From contig CAVVXS010000009.1 in the NCBI GenBank assembly GCA_963752225.1, positions 62,001 through 126,000 on the forward strand: a stretch of 64,000 bases of DNA, given 5' to 3'. How positions within the stretch are numbered: the first letter of the stretch is position 1; the number at the start of each line of letters is the position of its first letter. The notes under the pieces are model-generated. The model made no database searches. It had not been told where the DNA came from and saw only the letters and a list, made by a program, of their open reading frames with translations. Both the position numbers and the translations under genes were made by a program. Positions 51,368 through 59,038 of the stretch are shown piece by piece. The DNA is from JBBROS01 sp963752225. Lineage in GTDB: Bacteria > Pseudomonadota > Alphaproteobacteria > Acetobacterales > Acetobacteraceae.

Positions 51368-52096
51368 TCAGACCGCCGCCGCCTTGCGCGCCGCCGCCTC
51401 CGCCGCGGACGCGACGCCGCCATGCGCGGCCGACCAGGCGACCGGGTTCTCCAGGAACCGCCGCACCTCGGCCAGAGCCGTCTCGGCGAAGTAGGGCCGG
51501 TCCCGGCACGCCTCGAGCACGTCCCACCAGGTGCACAGGTGGTGCAACGTGATGTCCATCTTTGAAAGTGTCTCGAAGCTGCCGGGGAACACGCCGTAGA
51601 AGAACACCACGAAGGCATGGTTCACGATGGCCCCGGCGTCGCGGAGCGCTTGTGCGAACTGGATTTTAGACGCGCCGTCGGTGGTGAGATCCTCCACCAG
51701 CAACGTGCGCAGCCCTTCCGGCACGTCGCCCTCGATCAGCGCGTTGCGGCCGAACCCCTTGGGCTTCTTCCGCACGTAAGCCATCGGCGCCAGCATGCGG
51801 TCCGAGATCCACGCAGCGAACGGGATGCCGGCCGTCTCACCCCCGGCGACGCATTCGATGCTCTCGTAGCCGACATGGCGGCCGATCTTCTCCGCCGCCA
51901 ACTCGCAGATCTTGGCCCTCGCCCGCGGAAAGTAGATGATCTTTCGGCAGTCGATGTAGACCGGCGACTTCCAGCCCGACGTGAAGGTGTAGGGCTCTTC
52001 GGGGCGGAAGTTGACGGCCTTGATCTCGAGCAAGATGCGCGCGGTCGTCAGCGCCGCGTCGCGGTCCCAGTCGGTCATATGCGCTTGGTTGGCCAT
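51368..52096 (-). CDS. pyrE: Orotate phosphoribosyltransferase
   Basis: 242 residues. ILLEIKAVNFRPEEPYTFTSGWKSPVYIDCRKI at the N-terminus, GGETAGIPFA, and the PRPP-binding motif LLVEDLTTDGASK, which is the alphaproteobacterial variant of the usual VEDVxTTGGS. It makes orotidine 5'-phosphate in pyrimidine synthesis. The C-terminal ~30 residues are an Ala-rich tail. An internal ATG at codon 7 is an alternative start. Confidence 0.93.
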   Translation of the reverse strand: MANQAHMTDWDRDAALTTARILLEIKAVNFRPEEPYTFTSGWKSPVYIDCRKIIYFPRARAKICELAAEKIGRHVGYESIECVAGGETAGIPFAAWISDRMLAPMAYVRKKPKGFGRNALIEGDVPEGLRTLLVEDLTTDGASKIQFAQALRDAGAIVNHAFVVFFYGVFPGSFETLSKMDITLHHLCTWWDVLEACRDRPYFAETALAEVRRFLENPVAWSAAHGGVASAAEAAARKAAAV

Positions 52097-52159
52097 GCGC
52101 CTTCCTAGACCGTGGACCCGCTTGCGTCCATTCTGCGCGCCGACGTCGGAGAAGACAGC

Positions 52160-53230
52160 ATGAGCCGGACCTATCGCATCGCCTCGATCCCCGGAGACGG
52201 GATCGGCCTGGAAACGGTGCCCGAAGGCCTGCGCGTGCTCGAGGCGGCCGCGACCCGGTTCGGCTTCTCGCTCAAGACCACGCCGTACGACTGGTCATGC
52301 GACCGCTACAAGCGGACCGGCGCGATGATGCCGGCCGACGGGCTCGACCAGCTGCGTGAGCACGATGCGGTGTTCCTCGGCGCCGTCGGCTGGCCGGACG
52401 TGCCGGACCACGTCTCGTTGTGGGGGCTCCTGATCCCGATCCGCCGCGGCTTCGACCAGTATGCCAGCGTGCGGCCGTGCAAGCTGATGCCCGGCGCCCG
52501 TTCGCCGCTGGCCGGGCGCACCGAGGCCGATATCGACTTCTACGTCGTGCGCGAGAACACCGAGGGCGAGTACTCGAGCGTCGGCGGGCGCCTGTTCGAA
52601 GGCACCGACCGCGAATACGTCACCCAGCACACCGTGTTCAGCCGGATCGGCACCGACCGGATCATGAAATACGCGTTCGAGCTGGCCCGCACCCGGCCGC
52701 GCCGCAAGGTGACGTCGGCCACCAAGTCGAACGGCATCACCATCACCATGCCCTACTGGGACGAGCGCTTCGCCGCCATGGCCGCGCAATATCCGGACAT
52801 CGCCACGGACCAGTTCCACATCGACATCCTGTGCGCGCACTTCGTGCAGCACCCGGACTGGTTCGACGTGGTGGTCGGCAGCAACCTGTTCGGCGACATC
52901 CTGAGCGACCTTGGCCCGGCGGTCGCCGGCAGCATCGGCATCGCCCCCAGCGCCAACATCAACCCCGAGCGGTTGCATCCCAGCATGTTCGAGCCGGTGC
53001 ACGGCTCGGCGCCCGACATTGCCGGGCAGCGCGTTTGCAACCCGATCGGCCAAGTTTGGTCGGGGGCGATGCTGCTGGAGCATCTCGGCGAGACGGCGGC
53101 CGCCAAGGCGGTGGTGGACGCGATCGAGACCCTGCTGCGCGAGGGCGGGCCGCGCACCCGCGACATGGGCGGGCAGGCCGGAACGGAAGAGGTTGGCCGC
53201 GCGTTGGCTGAGCTCGTCGCCGCTAGGTGA
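52160..53230 (+). CDS. Tartrate/D-malate dehydrogenase-like (isopropylmalate dehydrogenase family)
   Basis: 356 residues from ATG 52160. IASIPGDGIGLETVPEGLRVL, ASVRPCKLMPG (substrate Arg), DFYVVRENTEGEYSSVGGR, then the Tyr/Lys catalytic region RKVTSATKSNGI, and LFGDILSDLGPAVAGSIGIAPSAN. The KLMPG and EGEYSSVGGR forms match tartrate dehydrogenase/decarboxylase or D-malate dehydrogenase rather than LeuB. It diverges from pyrE across 63 nt. Confidence 0.9.
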   Translation: MSRTYRIASIPGDGIGLETVPEGLRVLEAAATRFGFSLKTTPYDWSCDRYKRTGAMMPADGLDQLREHDAVFLGAVGWPDVPDHVSLWGLLIPIRRGFDQYASVRPCKLMPGARSPLAGRTEADIDFYVVRENTEGEYSSVGGRLFEGTDREYVTQHTVFSRIGTDRIMKYAFELARTRPRRKVTSATKSNGITITMPYWDERFAAMAAQYPDIATDQFHIDILCAHFVQHPDWFDVVVGSNLFGDILSDLGPAVAGSIGIAPSANINPERLHPSMFEPVHGSAPDIAGQRVCNPIGQVWSGAMLLEHLGETAAAKAVVDAIETLLREGGPRTRDMGGQAGTEEVGRALAELVAAR

Positions 53231-53300
53231 CGCTTGCTTGTGCGGCACCCGGGCCGTAAACTTACGGCGCTGCGAGTCAGTCGCAACTAGAGGATGCAAC

Positions 53301-53540
53301 GTGGTCCGAGAAGTCAGCACGATCGCCCGCCGATGCGAGCGCGCCGTCGTTACGGCGTATCGCGAGCTGCGGACGCATGGCAACGGCGACCCGGAGTCGT
53401 TCCGCGCTTGCACCACACTTTACCGCATCCACCATCCGGAGGCGTCGCTGAGCGAAGCCCGGCGACTGGTGGCGGAGTGGATCGACCATCACGTGGTCCA
53501 GGCCAAGCACGGGCCCACCCCCGGCTGCGACTGCGACTGA
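53301..53540 (+). CDS. Small hypothetical protein (79 aa)
   Basis: GTG 53301 has AGAGG 7-8 nt upstream. The product has a helical look: ERAVVTAYRELRTHGNGDPESFRACTTLY then EARRLVAEWIDHH, ending with a Cys/Asp tail (GCDCD). A different frame from ATG 53294 also stays open for ~100 codons but has a random Arg/Pro-rich composition. Family not recognised. Confidence 0.55.
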   Translation: MVREVSTIARRCERAVVTAYRELRTHGNGDPESFRACTTLYRIHHPEASLSEARRLVAEWIDHHVVQAKHGPTPGCDCD

Positions 53541-53570
53541 CGCGGCTGCTTCCCGCCGAGCCGCACCAAC

Positions 53571-54419
53571 CTAAAGTCGGAACTCCGCCAGGAACGCTGC
53601 AACGGCGTCGTTGAAGCGGTCCGGCTGCTCGACATGCGCAAGGTGCCCGGCCCCTTCGAGCTCCACGAAGCGAGCACCGGGGATCTGCTGGGCCATCCAG
53701 CGCATCTCAGCGGCCGGCGCCTCGGCATCGCGCTCGCCGGCCAGCAACAGGGTGGGCACGGTGAGCCGCGGCAGCGCGCTGCGCCCGTCGAAACCACGCA
53801 TGCCGAGGACCGCGTCCCGGTAGGACGCGTCCGGCGTGTCGGCGATGCAGGCTTGCGCCACAGCGAGGCCGCCCCGGTCGGGCGCCTCGCCTGCGAGCGC
53901 GTCGACCAGGCCGGGCGCGAGCTCGGCCATGCTGCTACCCTCGTCGAGCGGGCCCAAGCGGGACCGAATGAACGCTTCGGCGGCCGCCGGGTCGTCGCCG
54001 AAGAAGCTGCCGGCCGTTTGCGCCAGCACCACGGCGCGGGCGGCGTGCGGCGCTTCGGCCAGCAACCGCTGCACAATCATCCCGCCCAGGCCGTGCCCCA
54101 CCAGCACCGGCCGGTCCAGCCCGAGCGCGGCGATGAACCCGCCCAGTGCCGCCGCGAGCGCGTCTACCGTGACGACCGGCAACGGGGCGGACCCGCCATG
54201 GCCCGGCATGTCCCACGCGACCGCCTGCCGCTCGGCCGCAAAGAACCGCAGCTGCGCGGCGAACTGCCGCGCGGCGCCGGCAATGCCGTGCAGGAACAAG
54301 ATGGGCGGCCCGTTCCCTTCCGACTGGTAGGTGAGGCCGGCCAGCTCCTGCACTTGGTCGATTTCCTGCTGGGTTTGCTGATGCGCCGGCTGCACGACGC
54401 AGGCCTGTTTCTCGGTCAT
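53571..54419 (-). CDS. Alpha/beta hydrolase with Gly at the nucleophile position
   Basis: 282 residues. Oxyanion region LFLHGIAGAARQF, then WDMPGHGGSAPLP; the nucleophile elbow reads VGHGLGGM where G-x-S-x-G is expected, so the catalytic Ser is replaced by Gly (~residue 109). The acid (LLLAGERDAEAP) and the final His (EGAGHLAHVEQP) are kept. The ORF is otherwise intact. Either a non-hydrolytic family member, a recently inactivated enzyme, or a single-base error (AGC to GGC). The N-terminal ~25 residues are Gln-rich. Confidence 0.88.
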   Translation of the reverse strand: MTEKQACVVQPAHQQTQQEIDQVQELAGLTYQSEGNGPPILFLHGIAGAARQFAAQLRFFAAERQAVAWDMPGHGGSAPLPVVTVDALAAALGGFIAALGLDRPVLVGHGLGGMIVQRLLAEAPHAARAVVLAQTAGSFFGDDPAAAEAFIRSRLGPLDEGSSMAELAPGLVDALAGEAPDRGGLAVAQACIADTPDASYRDAVLGMRGFDGRSALPRLTVPTLLLAGERDAEAPAAEMRWMAQQIPGARFVELEGAGHLAHVEQPDRFNDAVAAFLAEFRL

Positions 54420-54558
54420 CGTTCGATCCTGCTTCTGGGCCGCTTCGGCAGTTTGAAAATTTGAACGCGCGTCCGAGCTTCAACGCGACCGCCGCAACGT
54501 TTGAAAAGCCGAACTTCCATCGCTCGTTTTGGAACGGTCCCGCGTTCGGAATCGTTAC

Positions 54559-54588
54559 ATAATCGTCAAATTTGGTCGACTTTGACAA
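54559..54588 (-). promoter_or_regulatory. Putative promoter with embedded palindrome upstream of the alpha/beta hydrolase
   Basis: In the AT-richer 224-nt gap, the minus strand has TTGTCA (54583-54588) and GATTAT (54559-54564), spaced 18 nt. A perfect inverted repeat GTCAAA / TTTGAC (54565-54570, 54581-54586) fills this spacer. On the plus strand the same bases contain a consensus -35, TTGACA (54582-54587), pointing to the sugar transferase gene, but without a good -10. A repressor or activator site shared by the divergent genes is a reasonable reading. Confidence 0.4.
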
Positions 54589-54643
54589 AGATTTAACGTA
54601 TGAGGGGTTAGTCCAGGCCTCGTGGACGCACGGAGAGTAGAAG

Positions 54644-55024
54644 ATGCCTTCGGTAGCCGCCGGTCATGGCAGTGCGCGCGTCCATCTGCGCCATGGCGCC
54701 GTCATACCTGCCGCACAACTGACCCGAACCGCGGCGTGCACGGCTTTGCTGGTGCTGTCACCGCTGTTCGTAATCATCGCCGGGTTGATCGTCATCAGTT
54801 CGCGTGGCCCCGTCCTCGTCAAGCGTCCGATCACCCTCTGCAACGGGCAGTTCATCTACGTGACCGAGTTCCGCACCTGGCCGCGCTTCGACCCTGCCGG
54901 TTCCGAACACGGCCGCTGCGGCACTAAATCCCGCACCCTGATCGGCCGCGTGCTCCACGTCACGAGCCTGTCGCGGCTGCCGCGGCTGATCGATGTCAGC
55001 GCGGGCGGGTTACGCGCCGGCTGA
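54644..55024 (+). CDS. Truncated sugar transferase-like membrane protein (126 aa)
   Basis: One hydrophobic helix (ACTALLVLSPLFVIIAGLIVISSRGP) followed by NGQFIYVTEFRTWPRFD and GRVLHVTSLSRLPRLIDVSAG. This is the pattern of polyisoprenyl-phosphate sugar-1-phosphate transferases (PF02397: membrane helix, F..KFRTM, GR.LR.TSLDELPQL.NVL.G). Full enzymes are ~200 residues in this domain and end with SLVGPRP; here the protein stops at the Leu-Arg-Ala-Gly that would precede it. It keeps a good Shine-Dalgarno (GGAG), so it is likely expressed. Catalytic Asp/Glu residues appear incomplete. Confidence 0.7.
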   Translation: MPSVAAGHGSARVHLRHGAVIPAAQLTRTAACTALLVLSPLFVIIAGLIVISSRGPVLVKRPITLCNGQFIYVTEFRTWPRFDPAGSEHGRCGTKSRTLIGRVLHVTSLSRLPRLIDVSAGGLRAG

Positions 55025-55045
55025 GAAGGGCGACCCGCGCCGCCG

Positions 55046-55354
55046 TCAATGCGTCCAGTTCTCGGCGCGGCCCCAGCGGAAATTGTCGGCATACGCCTTG
55101 GGCTTGATCGGCCGGGTCGCCGGCGGCAGTTCCAGGTCGTAAGCAATGCCGTTGCTATCGGCGTAGGCGATGGCGGCTTCCATCGTGTCGAAACGCAGCG
55201 ACACCTGGTTCTGCGTGCTCGTACTACCCCACCAGCCCATCAACGGGTCGTTCTGCTCTCGCCGGCTCGAGGCATAGTCGAGCACCCAGTTGCCGGCACC
55301 GGCGGTGCCGGACTGGGTTGCGGTCTTGGGCCGCTGAAAAATGCGCGCACGCAT
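55046..55354 (-). CDS. NDUFS4-type complex I accessory subunit (ETC_C1 family)
   Basis: 102 residues from ATG 55354. MRARIFQRPKTATQSG...NWVLDYASSRREQNDPLMGWWGSTSTQNQVSLRFDTMEAAIAYA is the family signature: homologue of the mitochondrial 18-kDa subunit NDUFS4, found in alphaproteobacterial NADH dehydrogenase. The protein binds peripheral complex I and has no catalytic residues. It supports the alphaproteobacterial assignment. The usual complex I (nuo) operon is not in this window. Confidence 0.93.
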   Translation of the reverse strand: MRARIFQRPKTATQSGTAGAGNWVLDYASSRREQNDPLMGWWGSTSTQNQVSLRFDTMEAAIAYADSNGIAYDLELPPATRPIKPKAYADNFRWGRAENWTH

Positions 55355-55449
55355 CGATGGTCCCTCTCCGCTACGGCGCACCGACATGGCCGCCTGATTG
55401 ATGACTGCAGCGTTCGCTTGCCCGGCGACTGCGCCCGACGCCGTCGCCG

Positions 55450-55526
55450 TGGTCGGGGCGGCCGGACTCGAACCGGCGGCCTCCTGTACCCAAAACAGGC
55501 GCGCTACCAGGCTGCGCCACGCCCCG
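55450..55526 (-). tRNA. tRNA-Pro (anticodon UGG)
   Basis: Minus-strand cloverleaf of 77 nt: acceptor CGGGGCG pairs with CGCCCCG, then A and an encoded CCA. D-arm GCGCAGCCTGGTAGCGC, anticodon arm CCTGT-TTTGGGT-ACAGG giving anticodon TGG (reads CCN codons, here mostly CCA/CCG), T-arm CCGGTTCGAGTCCGG. It lies between the NDUFS4-like gene and the DUF192 gene. Confidence 0.97.
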
Positions 55527-55588
55527 AACCAGGCTGGAGCCTATAGCGGGGTTCGCGCTTCACTGAAAGCGCCCCCGCGCCGGCCGGC

Positions 55589-56071
55589 TCAGCCATTGCT
55601 GAAAATGCGCTGCTCCACCTTGTCGCCGGCATGGATGTTGAGCCGGCGGGCCGTCCCGGCCGCGACCTCCAGCGTCGCACGCACCGGGCCGCGGCTTTCG
55701 ATGATGGCGAGGCTCTCGGGAACCGTGTTCTCGACCACGCGGCGGATGGTGCCGTCGGGGTTGATGAACAGCATGTCCAGCGGGCTGACGGTGTTGCGCA
55801 TCCACATGGTGCTGTCGCGCGGTTGGCCCCAGTCGAACAGCATGCCGCCATCGGCCGGGATCGCGGTGCGGAACATCAGGCCGACGGTCTGTTGCGCCTC
55901 CTTCAGCGCCATTTCGACCTGGAACTCGTGCCGGACGCCGTCCTTGGTAACGATCGCCAGCTTCTCCTTGGGCAACTCGGGCTGCGCCTTGGTGGTGTCC
56001 TGCGCAAACGACGGCGCGGACGCCACGGTCAAGGCCACGAGCATCGCACCACTCAACAGTCGACGCGTCAT
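55589..56071 (-). CDS. DUF192 family secreted protein
   Basis: 160 residues. Signal peptide (residues ~1-23, ASAPSFAQ), then the DUF192 fold: EMALKEAQQTVGLMFRTAIPADGGMLFDW, MWMRNTVSPLDMLFINPDG and SLAIIESRGPVRATLEVAAGTA. It is exported; its biochemical role is unsettled. The start overlaps the stop of the histone-deacetylase-like gene by 4 nt (ATGA). Confidence 0.92.
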   Translation of the reverse strand: MTRRLLSGAMLVALTVASAPSFAQDTTKAQPELPKEKLAIVTKDGVRHEFQVEMALKEAQQTVGLMFRTAIPADGGMLFDWGQPRDSTMWMRNTVSPLDMLFINPDGTIRRVVENTVPESLAIIESRGPVRATLEVAAGTARRLNIHAGDKVEQRIFSNG

Positions 56072-57195
56072 GCAGCGATCCTTTCCTTCAGTGTCTCATC
56101 GGCCAGCCGACGCACCTCGTCGCGGACCGGCCCTTCCCGGGGCGCATCGGCGATGGTGGTGAACCAGTGCGCCGGGGGATTGCGTCCGGCAGCGCGGTTG
56201 TAGGTCAGCGCCCGCAGCACGGCTTCCGCCTCCGGCGTCGTGCGCGGCGGGATCGCGATGTCGTTTAAGGTTGCCCACACTCCGGCCCAGCAGCGCCCGA
56301 CGGTGTAGGGATTGTAGCCGCCCCCGCCGGTCACCACCAGACGCGGCGTCAGCCGGCGCACCGCGTCCACCACGGCGCGATGCGCATTGTTCGACAGCGA
56401 CAGCCGGGCCAGCGGGTCTTCTTCCAGCGCATCGGCGCCGCATTGCAGGAAGATCGCTTGCGGCCGCCGCTCGGCAATCAGCGGGATGATCGCCTGCTCC
56501 ATCAGCCAGCGCATCTCGGTGTCGCAGAACCCTTGCGGCACCGGCAGGTTGCGCGCCGCACCACCCGCCCGGTCCTCGGCCCGGCCGGTGAACGGCCAGC
56601 GCCCGGCCTCGTGCACGCTGATCGTCAGCACCCGGTCGTCGCCGTGGAATGCGTCCTGCACCCCATCGCCGTGATGGGCGTCGATGTCGAGGTAGACGAT
56701 GTTGTCGAGCCCGCCTTCAAGCCAGGTCAGGATGCCGAGCACCGGGTCGTTGAGGTAGCAGAACCCGCTGGCCCGCGCCGGCCGTCCGTGATGGGTGCCG
56801 CCGCCGGGGCAATGCACGACCCCGCCGGGCAGCGTGGTGCGGCAAGCCAGCATCACGCCGCCGGCCGAGGTCATCGGCCGGCGATAAATCTCGGGGTAGA
56901 CGGGGTTGCCCTCGGCGCCGATGCGGAACCGTGCCCGGTCCTCGTCGGACACGGATTGGTTGGCCTCGGCGCGAAACAATGCGTCGACGTAGGCCGGATC
57001 ATGAAATCGCTCGACGTCGGCCCGCTCCGCCATCGGCGCCACCACGAACTGCTGGTCCGGCAGCCAGCCCATGGCCCGGCACAAATCAGTGCAGGTCGTG
57101 ACCCGCGGGATCGCCAGCGGGTGGGTCGGTCCATAGGTGGATCGGCGATAGATCTCGCTGCCGATGTAGGTGGGGCGGCCGGAAGGCGGCGTCAT
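56068..57195 (-). CDS. Histone deacetylase superfamily amidohydrolase
   Basis: 375 residues from ATG 57195. Zinc deacetylase motifs: THPLAIPRVTTC, HCPGGGTHHGRP with the catalytic His pair, NIVYLDIDAHHGDGVQDAF (Asp/His metal ligands), TISVHEAG, and VTGGGGYNPYTVGRCWAG with the catalytic Tyr. Bacterial members include acetoin utilisation protein AcuC and acetylpolyamine amidohydrolases. It is 52 nt downstream of the lyase gene. The substrate is not predictable from context. Confidence 0.93.
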   Translation of the reverse strand: MTPPSGRPTYIGSEIYRRSTYGPTHPLAIPRVTTCTDLCRAMGWLPDQQFVVAPMAERADVERFHDPAYVDALFRAEANQSVSDEDRARFRIGAEGNPVYPEIYRRPMTSAGGVMLACRTTLPGGVVHCPGGGTHHGRPARASGFCYLNDPVLGILTWLEGGLDNIVYLDIDAHHGDGVQDAFHGDDRVLTISVHEAGRWPFTGRAEDRAGGAARNLPVPQGFCDTEMRWLMEQAIIPLIAERRPQAIFLQCGADALEEDPLARLSLSNNAHRAVVDAVRRLTPRLVVTGGGGYNPYTVGRCWAGVWATLNDIAIPPRTTPEAEAVLRALTYNRAAGRNPPAHWFTTIADAPREGPVRDEVRRLADETLKERIAA

Positions 57196-57247
57196 GTCGG
57201 GCACGCGCTCGAATGTGAGGCAGGCAGCCAGACCTTCAATGGCCGCG

Positions 57248-58171
57248 TCAGGAGCGCTGCGGCATCCCCTTCGGCACCACCGTGCTGACGATGCTGGCGT
57301 CGAGCGCCTCGTAGCCGGCATAGTCGATGGTCGCGTACAGCTCGGCCCGGGTCTGCATCGCGTCGACCATCTTGTGCGTGCCGCCGTCGCGGGCGATCGC
57401 CGCGTACAACGTTTCCTGCGCCTTGCTCGCCACCCGCATCGAGCTCACCGGCCAGATCACCATGCGGTAACCCATCGCCTCGAACTCGGCAGCGGTGAAG
57501 AACGGGGTGCGGCCGAACTCGGTCATGTTGGCCAGCAGCGGCGCCCCGGGCATCCGCCGGGCGAACTCGCGGAACATGTCGGCGTCGTGCAATGCTTCGG
57601 GGAAGATCGCGTCGGCGCCGGCCTGCATGTACAGCTCGGCCCGGGCGATGGCGCCGTCCATGCCCTCGCTGGCGGCCGCATCGGTGCGGGCAATGATATA
57701 CAGATGCCGCCGCGCCTTGCGGGCCGCGGCCACCTTGGCCGCCATGTCGCGGGGGTCGGCCAGCTTCTTATCGTTGAGGTGGCCGCACTTCTTCGGCAGC
57801 AGCTGGTCCTCGATGTGCACGGCGCCGGCGCCGGCGTCCTCGAAGGCGCGCACCATGTTCATCACGTTCAGCGCCTCGCCATAGCCGGTGTCGCCATCCA
57901 CCAGCACCGGCAGGCCGCTCGACCGCGCCACTTGGCGTACGAAGAAGCAGACCTCGTCCACCGTGATGACGCCCAGATCCGGCAGCCCCATGCTCGCCGT
58001 CATCGCCGCGCCGGACAGGTACAAGGCGTCGAACCCGGCCTTTTTGGCTTGCAGGGCCGCCATGCCGTTATGCGCACCCGGGATCCGAACGATGCCACCG
58101 CGCTCGAGCAAGGCACGGAAACGCTCGCCGGCCGGAGTCGAGGGCAGGTCGGTGGCGACGAGATAGGTCAT
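57248..58171 (-). CDS. Isocitrate lyase/PEP mutase family lyase (methylisocitrate lyase-like)
   Basis: 307 residues. VRIPGAHNGMAALQAKKAGFDALYLSGA, the metal and substrate motif VLVDGDTGYGEA, the catalytic KKCGH (~130-134) in HIEDQLLPKKCGHL, and NMTEFGRTP. This is the 2-methylisocitrate lyase (PrpB) / carboxyPEP phosphonomutase group. No prpC or prpD neighbours, so the reaction is unassigned. The region upstream to the Cox cluster (58172-58354) has no gene. Confidence 0.92.
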   Translation of the reverse strand: MTYLVATDLPSTPAGERFRALLERGGIVRIPGAHNGMAALQAKKAGFDALYLSGAAMTASMGLPDLGVITVDEVCFFVRQVARSSGLPVLVDGDTGYGEALNVMNMVRAFEDAGAGAVHIEDQLLPKKCGHLNDKKLADPRDMAAKVAAARKARRHLYIIARTDAAASEGMDGAIARAELYMQAGADAIFPEALHDADMFREFARRMPGAPLLANMTEFGRTPFFTAAEFEAMGYRMVIWPVSSMRVASKAQETLYAAIARDGGTHKMVDAMQTRAELYATIDYAGYEALDASIVSTVVPKGMPQRS

Positions 58172-58354
58172 GGCGAGGCTCCCAACATCGAACGGGCGGC
58201 GATGCGGCGCTGCAACCCGCCGCCCGCGCCTGCTTTAACAGCCCGTGTGCGCCCTGTCAGGGGCCCGCGGTTGCAGCATGGGGACCCGGCCGGTAAGTTC
58301 CCGCCCCCAACCGGCCCGGCGGCGGCCGCTGGTGCGAGAGGACGGAGTGGCACG

Positions 58355-59038
58355 ATGGACATGACAGGTGAACGCCGGATACCGGCACCTCGTCAGAAGG
58401 TTTGGGACGCACTGAACGACACCGCCGTGCTGAAGGCCTGCATCCCCGGATGCGAGAGCCTCGAAAAGACCGGTGACAACGACCTCAAGGCCACGGCCGC
58501 GGTGAAGATCGGCCCGATCGCCGCCCGCTTCACCGGCAAGGTGCAGCTGGTGGATCTCGACCCGCCCAACTCCTACCGCATCCAGGGCGAAGGCCAGGGC
58601 GGTGTCGCCGGCTTCGCAAAAGGCGGCGCCAACGTGCGCCTGGCCGATGACGGGGCCGGCACGCTCCTGTCGTACGACGTGAAGGCGCAGGTCGGCGGCA
58701 AGATCGCGCAACTCGGCGCCCGGCTGATCGATGCCACTAGCAAGCAGATGGCCGACATGTTCTTCGACCGCTTCAGCGCCGCGGTGGCCGAGCCGGAGCC
58801 GGTCGCCGCCGCCGAGGCCGCGCAGGCGCCGCACATCGCCTCCCCCGACCCGGCCGCGGAAGGGCCGCCGCTGCCGATCCGCCCCGGCATCATGCCCCCG
58901 CCGCCCGCCAATGTGGGCATCCCGATCACCGCACTGATCCCGTCGGAGCTGTTCGGCCTGCCGATCGTCGCCATTATCGGCATCGTGCTCTACATCCCGA
59001 TCTTCATCATGATCTTCAAAGCCTACGTCTTTGGCTGA
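58355..59038 (+). CDS. coxG: CoxG-like SRPBCC protein of the CO dehydrogenase/Mo-hydroxylase cluster
   Basis: 227 residues from ATG 58355 (GGAG 7 nt upstream). Residues ~1-145 are the SRPBCC/CoxG fold (GERRIPAPRQKVWDALNDTAVLKACIPGCESLEK). A Pro-rich linker and a C-terminal membrane helix (IVAIIGIVLYIPIFIMIF) follow. In Oligotropha CoxG tethers CO dehydrogenase to the inner membrane. It begins the maturation cluster; the next start overlaps its stop. Confidence 0.94.
   Translation: MDMTGERRIPAPRQKVWDALNDTAVLKACIPGCESLEKTGDNDLKATAAVKIGPIAARFTGKVQLVDLDPPNSYRIQGEGQGGVAGFAKGGANVRLADDGAGTLLSYDVKAQVGGKIAQLGARLIDATSKQMADMFFDRFSAAVAEPEPVAAAEAAQAPHIASPDPAAEGPPLPIRPGIMPPPPANVGIPITALIPSELFGLPIVAIIGIVLYIPIFIMIFKAYVFG

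Noticed and set aside
53294..53614. ATG-started alternate frame overlapping the 79-aa gene
   Set aside because: Arg/Pro/His-rich random composition; the GTG frame has the better Shine-Dalgarno and a protein-like sequence.
54622..54927. 101-codon frame overlapping the sugar transferase-like gene
   Set aside because: Other frame gives the hydrophobic helix and FRTW/TSLSRLPRL motifs; this one has no features.
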